Source: Taudactylus pleione
Lineage: Eukaryota > Chordata > Amphibia > Anura > Myobatrachidae
Direction of reading: 5' to 3'
Assembly: GCA_031769625.1 (NCBI GenBank)
Contig: JAUIMM010000703.1
Location: 868,001 to 932,000 of the forward strand
Length of the DNA: 64,000 nucleotides
Positions within the stretch are counted from its first letter, which is position 1, and the number at the start of each line of letters is the position of its first letter. Under the pieces are notes generated by a model that was given only the letters and a program-made list of their open reading frames with translations, was not told the DNA's origin and did no database searches. This document shows positions 11,651 through 22,185 of this stretch, piece after piece. A program made the position numbers and the translations under genes.

Positions 11651-11951
11651 AGCTGGCCACACACGCCAAAATTACCTGGGCGATCTGCACGATATCCGCG
11701 GATCGCCCCGATAATTGTAGCATGTGTGCGGGTGACCGAGGGTTAAATATTGCTCGGTCGGGCATGCCGGATTGTTCAGCATGCCCGTCCGATGCGATAT
11801 TTATGGGGCAAACTGTCGGCCGCATCGGGCTGTGTATGCCCTGCTGCGGCCAACAGACCTTTCCTGTGTTCCTTCCCATGGAATCAACAGGGAAATGTCT
11901 CCTCCCCCGGGGGCGGAGCGTGGATGTCGGGCTGATAGTGTATGCCCAGCT
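11651..11951 (-). repeat. Hairpin-chain MITE, TGCTGG family, copy 3 (inverted)
   Basis: It runs from AGCTGGCCACACACG to GTGTATGCCCAGCT, reversed relative to copies 1 and 2, and shares GGGCATGCCGGATTGTTCAG and AACCCTCG. It is flanked by TTA on both sides (11648-11650, 11952-11954), the clearest TSD of this family and the trinucleotide preferred by PIF/Harbinger elements. Confidence 0.85.
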
Positions 11952-13544
11952 TTAGAAAGTGTGCAGCTTGGGATATAAGTGACATAGCTCTCGGCTGGGA
12001 TCTATAACGATTTACCTTCCACACCGGGGAGTTTGTTTGCACAGAAAGATGCTCATCCCTTATAATGCAATGTTGGTTTATTCCCCTGCGTAAAATGACT
12101 ACAAGGACTAAATAAAAAAATTAAACATAAAAAGGGGGTAGGTTGCTATCATATGTATCTTTTTCCACAAAATATTTACTCCCTCCCAACTGTTCTTTCA
12201 CGAAGAAGCTGTGCAGGGCAAACATTACGTCTCTATACAGAGTGATGCCATTGCACACAAGTTTGCACTGCCGCCTCACAGCATTGCAGTCAGGGGTCCG
12301 ACTCCAAACAGGACACCCTGGGTGTGGAGTTTTTATGTTCCCCCTGTGTTGGCATGGGTTTCCTCTCATTACCCAAAATGTTAGGCTTATTAGCTGTTGA
12401 CTGTCCACCTGTGCTACAGAATTTACACTTAAAATAATGGACACTTTTAAAAGATTTTTAGAGATCATGAACGAGCTACGGAAGACAATGGAAGCTCTAT
12501 TGGCTGCATAATATAGGGCTCTTGGTCAACCATAGGCCACACCGAGAGCCAGCAGTTGCCCATATTTTCTGTTCTGCCCAACTGACCAGCTCAGTGGCTG
12601 GTCAATGATACCCTAATCATACATATACACTGTAGAGCACTTTGTTTAACCAGGTCAGCCAAATTGCTGCAATCACCATAAACTAATTCATTTTTGGTGC
12701 CTCAGGTACACAGTAATACTTTTAATCTGCAAATGGTTACACAAATGGGTTAACTGAAGAGTACAGATTGTTAAAGGTACTGGTGACCCCTTCAATATTA
12801 AATGTCACTGAGCCGTGTGAAGACCGTTAAAGACTTCTGATCCCAATCAAATGGCGAGCCATCACGTGACAGAGGGTAAATTCATCTGGCAACGCTAATG
12901 GTGACTCAGTCTAGCTACAGAGATCTGACTACCCACCCAGCACTACCACCCTTGCATCCTCTACTAGGTGATAGCTCAGCTTTAGGCAGTTTTTATAAAT
13001 ACTACCCACAAGCCACTTGTTCACCATCACCTCACGCAGGAGAGCTTACAGCAGGTGTTCAACTATGAGCAACTGCTGCTTATGAGCCAAGGATAAAAAT
13101 GTCCAAAACTCTGGACTAATTACAGCAAGCTGTTCATTGCAGCGTCCCATCTTAAGTGCAGGACGGCAGATAGGTCGTTGTGTACGATCTATTGTTCTCT
13201 TCCGCATCAGAACGATATATCATACAATGGATCGTATAGTGTGTACCCAGGAGGGTTACTAAATATTTGTAGCATTAGAAAATTATGATAAAAAGTTTTG
13301 TGCTGCATTCACCCAGGGAGAACATCGGTTACAGGAGGATCTGTGAGTCTCCTATAAGCACGATGTGTGGAAGGCACGGACTGAGCCAACTGTTATATAG
13401 GTCTTATAAACTTATTCACGATACTATTACATGCTACAGTCTGACATCTACACCAACAAACACACACACACACACAGGAGATTGCGTGGCCAACTACAAA
13501 GTGCAACATAAATGCACCTACCAATGGCTCCTAGCCACCCTAAA
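11952..13544. other. Unassigned DNA downstream of BACE2 exon 1 on its strand
   Basis: This would be BACE2 intron 1 if the gene is intact. No exon-like frame with the aspartic protease DTGSS motif is seen. A partial foldback (GTGTACGATCTATTGTTCTC and its imperfect complement) lies at about 13178-13255. Other sequence is unassigned. Confidence 0.4.
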
Positions 13545-13782
13545 TACTAGTCCCCTGGGGTTAGGAGAAATATATATCTCGCCACTCACCCGCTGGGGTT
13601 AGTAGCCACACTAGAAAATATTACTTCCCCTCACACTAAATATTTTACTGGCCCCTCATCCCCTGGGGATAGTAGCCATACATAGGGACCTACTGGGGTT
13701 AGTGTCCACACTATATACCTAGCCCCTCAGCCACTCTAGTAGTCAGACTTCCCCCCACACTGTGGTCACAACCTCTATATAA

Positions 13783-14633
13783 CTGACCCCCTCATCCCTT
13801 GGGGTTAGTACACTATATAACTGACCCCCTCATCCCTTGGGGTTAGTACACTATATAACTGACCCCCTCATCCCTTGGGGTTAGTACACTATATAACTGA
13901 CCCCCTCATCCCTTGGGGTTAGTACACTATATAACTGGGCCCTCATCCCTTGGGGTTAGTACACTATATAACTGGGCCCTCATCCCTTGGGGTTAGTACA
14001 CTATATAACTGGCCCCTCATCCCTTGGGGTTAGTACACTATATAACTGGCCCCTCATCCCTTGGGGTTAGTACACTATATAACTGGCCCCTCATCCCTTG
14101 GGGTTAGTACACTATATAACTGGCCCCTCATCCCTTGAAGTTAGTACACTATATAACTGGCCCCTCATCCCTTGAAGTTAGTACACTATGTAACTGGCCC
14201 CTCATCCCTTGAAGTTAGTACACTATGTAACTGGCCCCTCATCCCTTGGGGTTAGTACACTATGTAACTGGCCCCTCATCCCTTGGGGTTAGTACACTAT
14301 GTAACTGGCCCCTCATCCCTTGGGGTTAGTACACTATGTAACTGGCCCCTAATCCCTTGGGGTTAGTACACTATGTAACTGGCCCCTCATCCCTTGGGGT
14401 TAGTACACTATATAACTGGCCACGCATCCCTTGGGGTTAGTACACCATATAACTGGCCACGCATCCCTTGGGGTTAGTACACCATATAACTGGCCCCTCA
14501 TCCCTTGGGGCTAGTACACTATGTAACTGGCCCCTCATCCCTTGAAGTTAGTACACTATATAACTGGCCACTCATCCCTTGAAGTTAGTACACTATATAA
14601 CTGGCCACTCATCCCTTGGGTTAGTAGCCACAC
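13783..14633. repeat. 37-38 bp minisatellite in BACE2 intron 1, about 23 copies
   Basis: The unit reads approximately CCCCTCATCCCTTGGGGTTA then GTACACTATATAACTGG. The first four units are 38 bp and the rest 37 bp. Variants are blocked together (CTTGAAGTTAG, ACTATGTAACT, CCACGCATCCC), which suggests local expansion. More divergent relatives extend left to about 13545. The flanking segment AGCCACTCTAGTAGTCAGAC at 13733 is repeated as AGCCACTCTAGTAGTCAGGC at 14664, so a larger segment was duplicated before the units expanded. Confidence 0.95.
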
Positions 14634-14734
14634 ACTAACATACAGATGACTGCCCTTGCCCCCAGCCACTCTAGTAGTCAGGCAGCCCCCCACACTGTGG
14701 TCACAGCCAGTCCTGGCCACCGCTGGACACTTAC

Positions 14735-15016
14735 CATCTGTGCCGGGGTCCCTAAGGCCAGCTCCAGGTAGTACCCTCTTCCAGAGTCCCCCTCCAGATT
14801 ATCCACCATCGCCATGAAGTTGACGCGGCCGCTGGGGTCTGAGGCCAGCGAGAGCCCCACAATGTCCTTGGGAGCAGCTGGAGAGACTGGCCGGGGTTTG
14901 CTGACCTGAGCAGGGGAGATCCGGAGCGGGAAGGAGATGGTGGCGGAGGCGCAGCCGGCGGCCCCTAAGACCAGGACCAGGGTCACTGGCAGCAGGGTCT
15001 GCACAGCCCCCGGCAT
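14735..15016 (-). CDS. BACE2: Beta-secretase 2 (BACE2), first coding exon
   Basis: BACE2 is a membrane-bound aspartic protease of the secretory pathway that cleaves type I membrane proteins. This exon encodes the first 94 residues in an open frame: a signal peptide (MPGAVQTLLPVTLVLVLGAA, cleavage probably near residues 22-24), a propeptide, and the conserved start of the catalytic domain with AMVDNLEGDSGRGYYLEL at residues 69-86 and GTPAQ just before the splice. The word GDSGRGYYLE and the F-x-AMVDNL context fit BACE2 better than BACE1, which has a K and Q in this stretch. The exon ends in phase 0 at CAGATG followed by the donor GTAAGT. The start at 15016 is chosen because the signal peptide follows it; an upstream in-frame ATG at 15103 adds a Trp/His-rich stretch unlike the family. 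The active-site DTGSS would be in exon 2, which is not seen in the window. Confidence 0.92.
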
Positions 15017-15180
15017 CGTGCCGCGTCCCAGGCTCAGAGGGGCTCGGTGTCCGGTGTGCACATGTCTCCTATGGGCGCTGCAGATCCACCATGCTCTGGT
15101 CACAGAGTCCTGTCCCCACCATACAGCAACAAGCAGTGCCCGGGGCCGGACAGACGTATATAGCGGGGAGGAGACCGGGG
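15017..15180 (-). promoter_or_regulatory. Putative BACE2 5' UTR and promoter, GC-rich
   Basis: Sequence just upstream of the BACE2 start is GC- and CpG-rich, in contrast to the surrounding AT-rich DNA. On the minus strand it contains CTATATAC (plus-strand 15156-15163), a possible TATA-like box about 140 bp before the ATG. The transcription start cannot be placed from sequence alone. Confidence 0.4.
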
Positions 15181-15285
15181 AGAGAACTTCTGCAAACTTT
15201 CTTAAAGTAACAAAGTTCTACAGACTCAGAGGGGAAAGAAGGAGGGCTCGGGATGCCCCCTGCTGGCAGTACACGGACCCACATC

Positions 15286-15375
15286 TACTATATATATATA
15301 GAGAGAGATCTATTTAGATATCTATTTCTATCTATACACATTTATTATTAAAATTATTATTATTATCCTTTATAT
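15286..15375. repeat. TA/GA/TATC and TTA simple repeats
   Basis: A run of TATATATATATA and GAGAGAG, then TATC-type units, then TTATTATT, are directly visible. Confidence 0.8.
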
Positions 15376-15458
15376 AAAGGGGTCCGTAACACCTTATAAA
15401 GTTCATAAACAGAAACCGTATGAACAAAGCAAGAACAAAGGGGTAGATGTATGACCCT

Positions 15459-16019
15459 GGGGCCCATTTATCAAAGATCATTTGAGGTAAATTCCCCGAA
15501 AACACCTGTTTTCGGGGGTTTACCTCAAATACTTAGTATCCCCCGAATGTATGAAGGAGGGAACGCAGCAGGTATCTCCGATACCTGCTGCGATCCCTCC
15601 ATTGCCGCCGGCAGGCGCCTCCCCCATAGATTTCTATGGGGGATGCGATGCTGCCAAATGTATCAATATCGGGAATGCTTCGCATTCCCGATATTGACCC
15701 CAGCAGCTAACGCCATCTGCAGATAGCGTTAGCCGCTGTGTCCTATGGGCACTTACCGCATTTGAGCCGGCGGAGGGATCTTCCAGATCCCTCCGCCGGC
15801 AATGGGCGCCGCTCATGTGCAGTCCGCGGGACTGCGCATGCGCAGCAGCCCGCAATGCGCTCCGGCCACATCGCAGGGACGGGCTCTTTTCAGAGCCCGT
15901 CTCCGTGCATGTGCCGGTTCATACATTCGGCCGGTATGATCGCATTTTGCAATGCGATCATGGGCGATACTGCATGCCCTGATCGCATTGCAAAATGCGA
16001 TCCTTAATAAATGGGCCCC
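15459..16019. repeat. Hairpin-chain element, GGGGCCCATTTAT family
   Basis: The ends are GGGGCCCATTTATCAA and TTAATAAATGGGCCCC. The flanks CCCTG and CCCTG allow a 3- or 5-bp TSD. Nearly every base lies in a hairpin: CCCGAAAACACCTGTTTTCGGG, CCCCCATAGATTTCTATGGG, ATCGGGAATGCTTCGCATTC and its complement, GCTAACGCCATCTGCAGATA with AGCGTTAG, the GCCGGCGGAGGGATC...GATCCCTCCGCCGGC pair, GGGCTCTTTTCAGAGCCC, and GATCGCATTTTGCAATGCGA. No protein is encoded. The sequence differs from the GGGCCTGATTC family but the build is the same. Confidence 0.85.
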
Positions 16020-16590
16020 CCTGTATTATGGGGATAACTGGTAACTGTGCATGTTATGTGCTGCAGTTACTGTTTCTCTCCATGTATTAATGTGTTCTTG
16101 TGTGCACAATGAAGGCAATAAGTCACCCATAGTTTTATTATTTTACACAACACTCTTAAGCTATAACTTAACTAATAAATAAGACACAGACAACTGTATA
16201 GAATTGGTAAAAGAGGTCACAGCCAAATTTATTATGTGAAATTAGAATTGTTAATTAGTCCTGGTGGCGAAAAAGCAGTGCTACCTCGGTCCACCGCTCA
16301 TAATTAATTGATCGCTTTACCAAAATGGGGTGGAGTTTTCTCCACCCCCTGCGCAAGCTATCCTGGGTAGAACCACCCCCCCTTAACTAGCATAGTGCTG
16401 GCCCCTCCCCAGGATGAAGACCTGGTTCTCCCTTAAGGTAGCAACCGACTCGCTTTTCTCAAAGGGGGAATGCTAGCCAAGCTCTGCTGCGCTAAATTGA
16501 GCCGCCGAGGAGCACTGCTTTCCGCCAACAACGTGGACAAAAAGAAATGGCCATGTAACGCCACCAAAGAAAAAACACAGCCCCTACTAA

Positions 16591-17127
16591 CTATTCCAAT
16601 GAGGCTAGAATGTCAGAGACAAAAAATCCTAAACCTTCCTCAGTGAGGTGCACTCCATCTGGCCTATATAAATGTGCCTCCTCATATCGAAGACGAGGGT
16701 GCTAGATAGCACGCCCGCCCAAGCCAACCACAAACCGAGAGACTGCAGCATTCAGCTTCCTTCTTACTCTGTCTAGGGCCGCCCCACCTTGTGTACCTCG
16801 CCAGAACCTCCTTGGAATCATCTCAGACCAGCAAAGTTTAACCAGTGGCCAACGTTCTGCTACCAATTTCAAATCTCGCTTAATGGCAATGATCAATTCA
16901 ACTCCTTTACACGTGCCAAGGTCATTACCACCCAAGTGCACGATCAGACAGTCAGGGGTCCCCCACTTGCTCTCTGACTGCCATAGCAGGTCCAAAAGTC
17001 CGCTCCACCTAAAACCTCTCAACCCTATCCAACGGACCTTAAAAGGGGCTAAACTGGCCCCATTATGCCTGCTAGCCCAGTAAACAAAAGAATGCCCAAC
17101 AATCCACACCCGGCAATCTTTCTTCAA
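16591..17127 (-). pseudogene. SGNH/GDSL-like hydrolase ORF of Ngaro
   Basis: SGNH hydrolases are small serine esterases; why Ngaro carries one is not known. Block I is VGHSFV at residues 10-15 (Ser 13 the expected nucleophile), block II the Gly in RGFRWSG, block III HLGGNDLG with the Asn. An in-frame TAG follows residue 141 (GGRAI). Beyond it the same frame continues through RPDGVHLTEEG, which holds the block V Asp-x-x-His, to a stop at 16591. A single nonsense change therefore removes the catalytic His. The frame is otherwise open for about 178 codons. Confidence 0.85.
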
Positions 17128-17374
17128 AAAACCTGTGATGGGAAAAAGCCGTATAACATAACATTAATAATTTTGAATTAACCATTAAACAAAACTTAAA
17201 ACCAGAACAAAAACATGGAAGGGGAAAAACTGAGTTGCTTAGGTGACCCAGATGGAGGTGAACAACACCAAACCTCTTTCTTTGAGGGCAAAGGTGAAAA
17301 GAACTCCAATCCCCCCTAGCGGCAGGTAGCATAAGCACTAGGTTTCCTAAATAACAAACTCGCCAGGGGCGCCA

Positions 17375-18814
17375 CTACTTCTGTAACTTATCGCCCCTTA
17401 TATAACCCTTACAAGCTGAAGACTTCCATCTACCCAAGTGCTTGATTGCCTCCGCGGAAGAACCTGATGCTGCAGCGCAAGTTGCCACCCCAATCCTAAA
17501 CGAATGGGTGCCTAACTCTTCAATCGGCACATCCAAAGCTATCAAGCATCTATCGAAAACGCTTGCAAACTGGAACTTAGATAGGGGGGAAAGATCTTCA
17601 TGAATAATCCATTGAGCTCCCCCTTTTGGACGCTGCTGATTATGGGCCTGATTCAGACCCACTCGCGAGCGGCTGTCCGCTCGCAAGTGGGTCGATGGTC
17701 TGCACTGAGCATGCGCACGACGGAGGGAGCTCCGTCGTGCGCATGCGCCAGACACGACGAGCGAAGGACTTTCCTTCGCTCGTTGTGTCCGATCAAAGGG
17801 GGCGTGCTGTCAATGTTGATTGACAGCACGCCCCCTTTGATGGGCGTGCCGGGGGCGTGCCTCCCTGACGGGGGCGTTCCCACGGGAACGCCTCCCGTCA
17901 GAAGCCGGCCCACTGACATCACTAGTGATGTCAGTGGGAGTGATTTTGGCTCTGATAGAGCCAAAATCACTCCGGAGTTTGCGGTTGAAAACCTCAACCG
18001 CAGGCTCCGGCTCGCAATTTCGATGGTCGCGATGGTCACGACCATCACGGCCATCAAAATGCACGCTCGTATAGCCTGTGGGTGGTGACCCACAGCTATA
18101 CGAGCGTCCAGGAGGACGCTCCATGAAAATGGAGCCCGGCCCTCATTCAGAGCGTGCGCTCTGCTCAGAGCGTACGGCTCTGAATGAGGGCCTATATTTG
18201 TTGGCTAGAGTGACCGGGCAGATGCTCAGCTCAGGGTGCGAGGGAACAGAAATCCAACGCCCCCGGCCCATCTGATCCGTTTTTGATTTCTGTATTTTTA
18301 ACAGTATGGCACTTTCTTTGACTACAACATTACACAGAAGCAACCCTGAGTTGACTGACGCTTTATTTTTTGCCACTAACTCCCCAACCCGTAAAGCGCC
18401 AAAAAATGCCAGCACAAAAGCCAAACTGAACAAATTTGCCTCGAATTCACCTTTAGCTACTCCTGAGACTGCCAAAACTAAATCCCTCAACATACACAGA
18501 TCTATTGGCCTACGGGAATCGGCCGGAGTTGCATGTTCCCTCGCCCAGCCTCTCATTGCTTTAGTAATGATGACTGACTTCGTAGGATCATTCAAACCGT
18601 ACATTCGCGAGAAGTATGAAATGCCAGCTAAGGCGCCAGACATAGAAGCTTTTGAACGACCACTCTCATGCCCCTGCCACACAAATTCAGACATACTGAC
18701 ATGCAGCTCCTTATCCTTCTCGGAATTTGCAAGAAAAACCTGCCATTCATTATAAGCTGCGGAATAAGACCTCAACGTACCTGGCGCGAGTGCCCTCAAA
18801 GCGAGTCCTTCCAT
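17375..18814 (-). pseudogene. Ngaro tyrosine recombinase, split by a MITE
   Basis: This enzyme would integrate the circular DNA copy by strand exchange. The N-terminal SAM-like region starts near RALAPGTLRSYSAAYNEW. The catalytic residues are readable: Arg in FGALRVGELV (about 18425), His and Arg in THSFRIG (about 17505), and the nucleophile Tyr in CKGYIRG (about 17395), with GRW before it. The hairpin element at 17644-18192 sits between the first Arg and the H-x-x-R box. Both halves are in the same frame and are otherwise open. Confidence 0.9.
17644..18192. repeat. Hairpin-chain element in the Ngaro recombinase
   Basis: The ends are GGGCCTGATTCAGA and TCTGAATGAGGGCC; TSD TAT at 17641-17643 and 18193-18195. 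About ten hairpins follow one another: 17656-17693, 17709-17746, 17752-17788, 17793-17840, 17867-17899, 17909-17938 (perfect, core CATCACTAGTGATG), 17940-17970, 17973-18008, 18021-18054, 18064-18106, with little sequence between. Element plus one TSD is 552 bp, a multiple of three, and removing it rejoins the host frame as Asn-Lys-Tyr-Asn-Gln. Confidence 0.95.
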
Positions 18815-20486
18815 GCCGGATTCATGATCTGCCAGACAAAATCAGGACAAGGCAAACCATGAATCCTGGCAAACGGTGCCAATGACATAAACCTCCCCCA
18901 CCGGAACCGAGACAAGGCATCCGCTATCTCATTCTTCACACCAGGAACGTGCCTGGCCTTTAAATCAATGTTTCTCAACAGACAGACAAAAACTAAATGC
19001 CTAAGCAGCCTGAGCACTTGGGGGTAGACCGACCTCTGATTCTTAATGGCTTGGACCACCCCCAAGTTATCGCACCAAAACACTATTCTCCGATTGCTAA
19101 ACTTTGAAGCCCAGAGCTCCACCGCCACCACAATTGGAAATAGCTCCAACAGGAGTAAATTACGTGTCATACCCTCCAAATGCCACGACTTGGGCCAAGC
19201 TGCAGCGCACCACTCCCCGCCAAAAAATGCTCCAAAACCTAATGCCCCTGATGCGTCTGTGAACAATTGAAGCTCGCGATTGGCTACAGACGAAGCGAGC
19301 CAAATGCGAACCCCATTGAACTCTCGTAGGAATCTTAACCATACCTTAAAGTCTTCCTTCATGTCCGCCGAAAGGCGGACCATGTGGCAAGCTTTTTTGA
19401 CCCCTGCAGAGGCACGCTCCAGCGGCAAAAAACCCTACCCATGGGAATGACGCGACAAGCAAAATTTAGCAAGCCTAGTAGCGACTGCAGCTGCTTCAAA
19501 GTTATTCTCTTAACTGATGTAAAATGCAATAACAACTCGCTGATCTTTCGCACCTTTTCACAGGGGAGCCTGCATAAACCCAAATCAGTGTCGATTTCAA
19601 TACCCAGGTAAGATAAACTAGTAACGGGGCCCTCGGTTTTTTTGTGTGCAATGGGAACCCCCAATGAACCAAAAAGCGCCTTCACCGAAAATAGCAGGTC
19701 ACTACAGACTGCGCTATCGGCCGGCCCTACTAACAGGAAATCGTCAAGATAATGAGTGACGCCCGAATGGCCAGTGCCCGCTTGTAGACACCACTGCAAA
19801 AAGGTGCTAAAACACTCAAAAAAGGAACAAGAAATAGAACAGCCCATAGGTAGACACTTATCTATGTAAATGGAATCGCCTATACGAAAACCCATGTACT
19901 TAAATGATTCGGGATGCAAAGGGAGCAACCTGAAGGCCGATTCAACATCGATCTTTGCTAACAAAGCCCCTTTACCATAATCCCGCACGATACCAAGTGC
20001 ATCCTCAAATGATTGGTATGTGACACTGCAATCGACCGGATCTAAAGCGTCATTAACTGACCCTCCTTCCGCATAAGACAAGTGTTGTATTAACCTGAAC
20101 TTTCCCTGTTCCCTTTTTGGTACCACGCCCAGCGGGGAGATGCAAAGATTTTCCACAGGCGGTGAGGCAAAAGGGCCACACATGCGCCCCAAACTCAGCT
20201 CCACCTCTATTTTTTCCGCCACAACCTCTGGAAAATCCCTAGCTGACTTAAGATTTCTTCTAGCTACAACTAAAACTGGACGAACTAGTGGTAACCTAAA
20301 ACCTTCTTTAAAACCCTGTAATAGGAAGGCTGCTTCCTCCTTAAGAGGATAACGCCTCAACCAACGCTCTAATATCTCCAACTTAATTGGAGACACAGCT
20401 TTATTTAGCACCTGTACGCTGATCTCCTTTTCCTGCTGTGGAACCACCTGAGCGATTGCATTCCTTTGCAGTGTGACTTGCCCCAC
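18796..20486 (-). pseudogene. Ngaro reverse transcriptase-RNase H
   Basis: The RT core is clear: LGVVPKREQGKFRLIQHLS, AKIDVESAFRLLPL, KCLPMGCSISCS, and the catalytic YLDDFLLVG (about 19745). RNase H follows with LFTDASGALGFG, the Glu in LLELFPIVVAVELW, FWCDN and the ADALSRF tail. The RT and RH parts lie in different frames; the shift falls near the A-run at about 19425-19435, after PMGRVF, so a one-base indel in a homopolymer is likely. The end overlaps the recombinase frame by about 19 bp. Confidence 0.92.
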
Positions 20487-22185
20487 AAAGCATGCACACG
20501 TGCAGCTAGCGGCAACTGGCCCCTCTGCTACACTGGGCGTTATTAAACGCGTAGCACTTTCCCTTGCCTCCGGTATTATATCTGAGGCGGGCTGAAAAGG
20601 GATGTTTACGTCCCACCCTAGGCTCGACAGCTGATCGGGCCTGCTGCGTCACCTCCAGCCACACCTCCACGTCCTTGAACCCAAAACTAAAAATTTTCTG
20701 GCCATCCTGTTTTTTTCTAAACAGTTCATCATACTGCCTCCAAACATTATGCCTAGCTGCGACCTGCATACCCTGCACTAAATGCAGGTACTTCAGCACA
20801 TTCAGAAACTCAGCTGGGCGTGTCTCGATATAACAGGCAGCAAACGCATATATACCAGTCAGCCAATTCTGATAGCTCCTCCTGGCCTCCTCAGCTGCCA
20901 CTCCCCCCTTTTTTGCTGCGTCTAACGCCTTCTTAGCGTCATGAGTGATGGCGAACATGTCAACATAACGACCTTTACGAATTCGCTCTCTGATTTTGGA
21001 CCTAACTCCCCTTAATATTGCCGTGTTTGAGCAATGGACCGCATCCCCCGAAGCATCTGGAGCCGAGCTGGCCGCTATACTACCCGCTTTTTTGGGACTC
21101 TTGCCCTTACCCTTCAACTGCTGCACAAAGTATTTCATGAGCTTGCGCGGCCTCTCCCCAGAACTAGAGGAGTCTGAAGACTCATCAGAGTGTGATAGCT
21201 GCGCAATTGAAGGAACTGCAACACTCATCTCACCTGTTCCAGACGCCGACGGGACCTTGGGCGCATGCCTAGAGGAGGAGGCTTGACTCTCGATGTGCAG
21301 CGCGCCCACCGCGCTTACATCAGTGACGACATCCCTTGAAGATGACCCAGATGCCAATGGGTGAATTAATGTAACCTGCGGGCTCGAGACATTTGCATTA
21401 GCAACGGGAGCCGATGTTGGACATACAGCAACAGGCGCGGGGGGGTGCGCTCCGTGGCGGGGGAGATAATGGGGGCTGCGCAGGTGGAGGAAATGCTGGG
21501 GAAGGAGGTAGGGGCGGGGCTAGAGTAGGGGAAGGTGGACGCACCGCTGGGGTAGATGGTGGGGGAGGGGCTTGTGGAAGGGGGGATTGACGCACCAGCT
21601 GCTGGCTTGCATGCTGCCCAGGATTAAAATGAACCTGTTGGTGCATGGGTGCAAAATTGCCTGGGGCGGAGATGAACTGCTGGGGAAAAAACCCCGGCGC
21701 TTGCGCGTATGAGGTGGCATAAAATTGCCGGCTCGGACCCATGAACGGGTTTGGGATTGACTGCTGATATAAACCTTGGCTAAAGTAAGGTGAAAAACCA
21801 AACGGAGGGGTGGGGGCAGGGCCAGGCCCATAATTCAAGAACTGCTGCCCCGCATTTGCGCAGGCCGCAGCGGATCGGGGGGTGACATTGGAGCCAGCAA
21901 TCTGGGCCAAGAGCCCCCATAAGGGGTAGCTCTATCCTGCTGCGCAAACGGCCTAGGGAAGTGGATGAAAGGGGGTTGGTGCAATAAATCTGCGGGCCCG
22001 CTACCTTGGATCCTATGATAGCCCTGCGCCCTAGGCGCTGTGGCAAACCCCAAACCTCCAGTCCCTGAGACAGAGAGGGGGGAATCTGAGGAGGTTAAAA
22101 CCTCCTCAGCATCTAAAATGGCCACCGGAGGCGAGGGGGCGTGGCTCTCAGCCGGGGAGGCCCGGCGCACAGCCCCTCCAGCCAC
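20401..22185 (-). pseudogene. Ngaro gag-like protein
   Basis: Presumed nucleocapsid protein. The N-terminal half is Pro/Gln/Ala-rich (about 21450-22185). The C-terminal half has a conserved helical region (RRSYQNWLTGIYAFAACYIE) and ends in a Cys/His array: CYAFNNAQCSRGASC, an in-frame TAG at 20506, then HVCMLCGASHTAKEC. Two frame changes occur, near 21900 and in the C-run at about 21430. The stop at 20401 overlaps the RT frame, so RT was probably made by frameshift or reinitiation. Confidence 0.75.

Noticed and set aside
13783..14633. Regular array resembling a CRISPR
   Set aside because: Units are contiguous with no unique spacers, and the setting is a vertebrate intron.
15017..15103. 29-residue N-terminal extension of BACE2 from the ATG at 15103
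   Set aside because: It has no hydrophobic leader and is unlike the family; the signal peptide follows the ATG at 15016.
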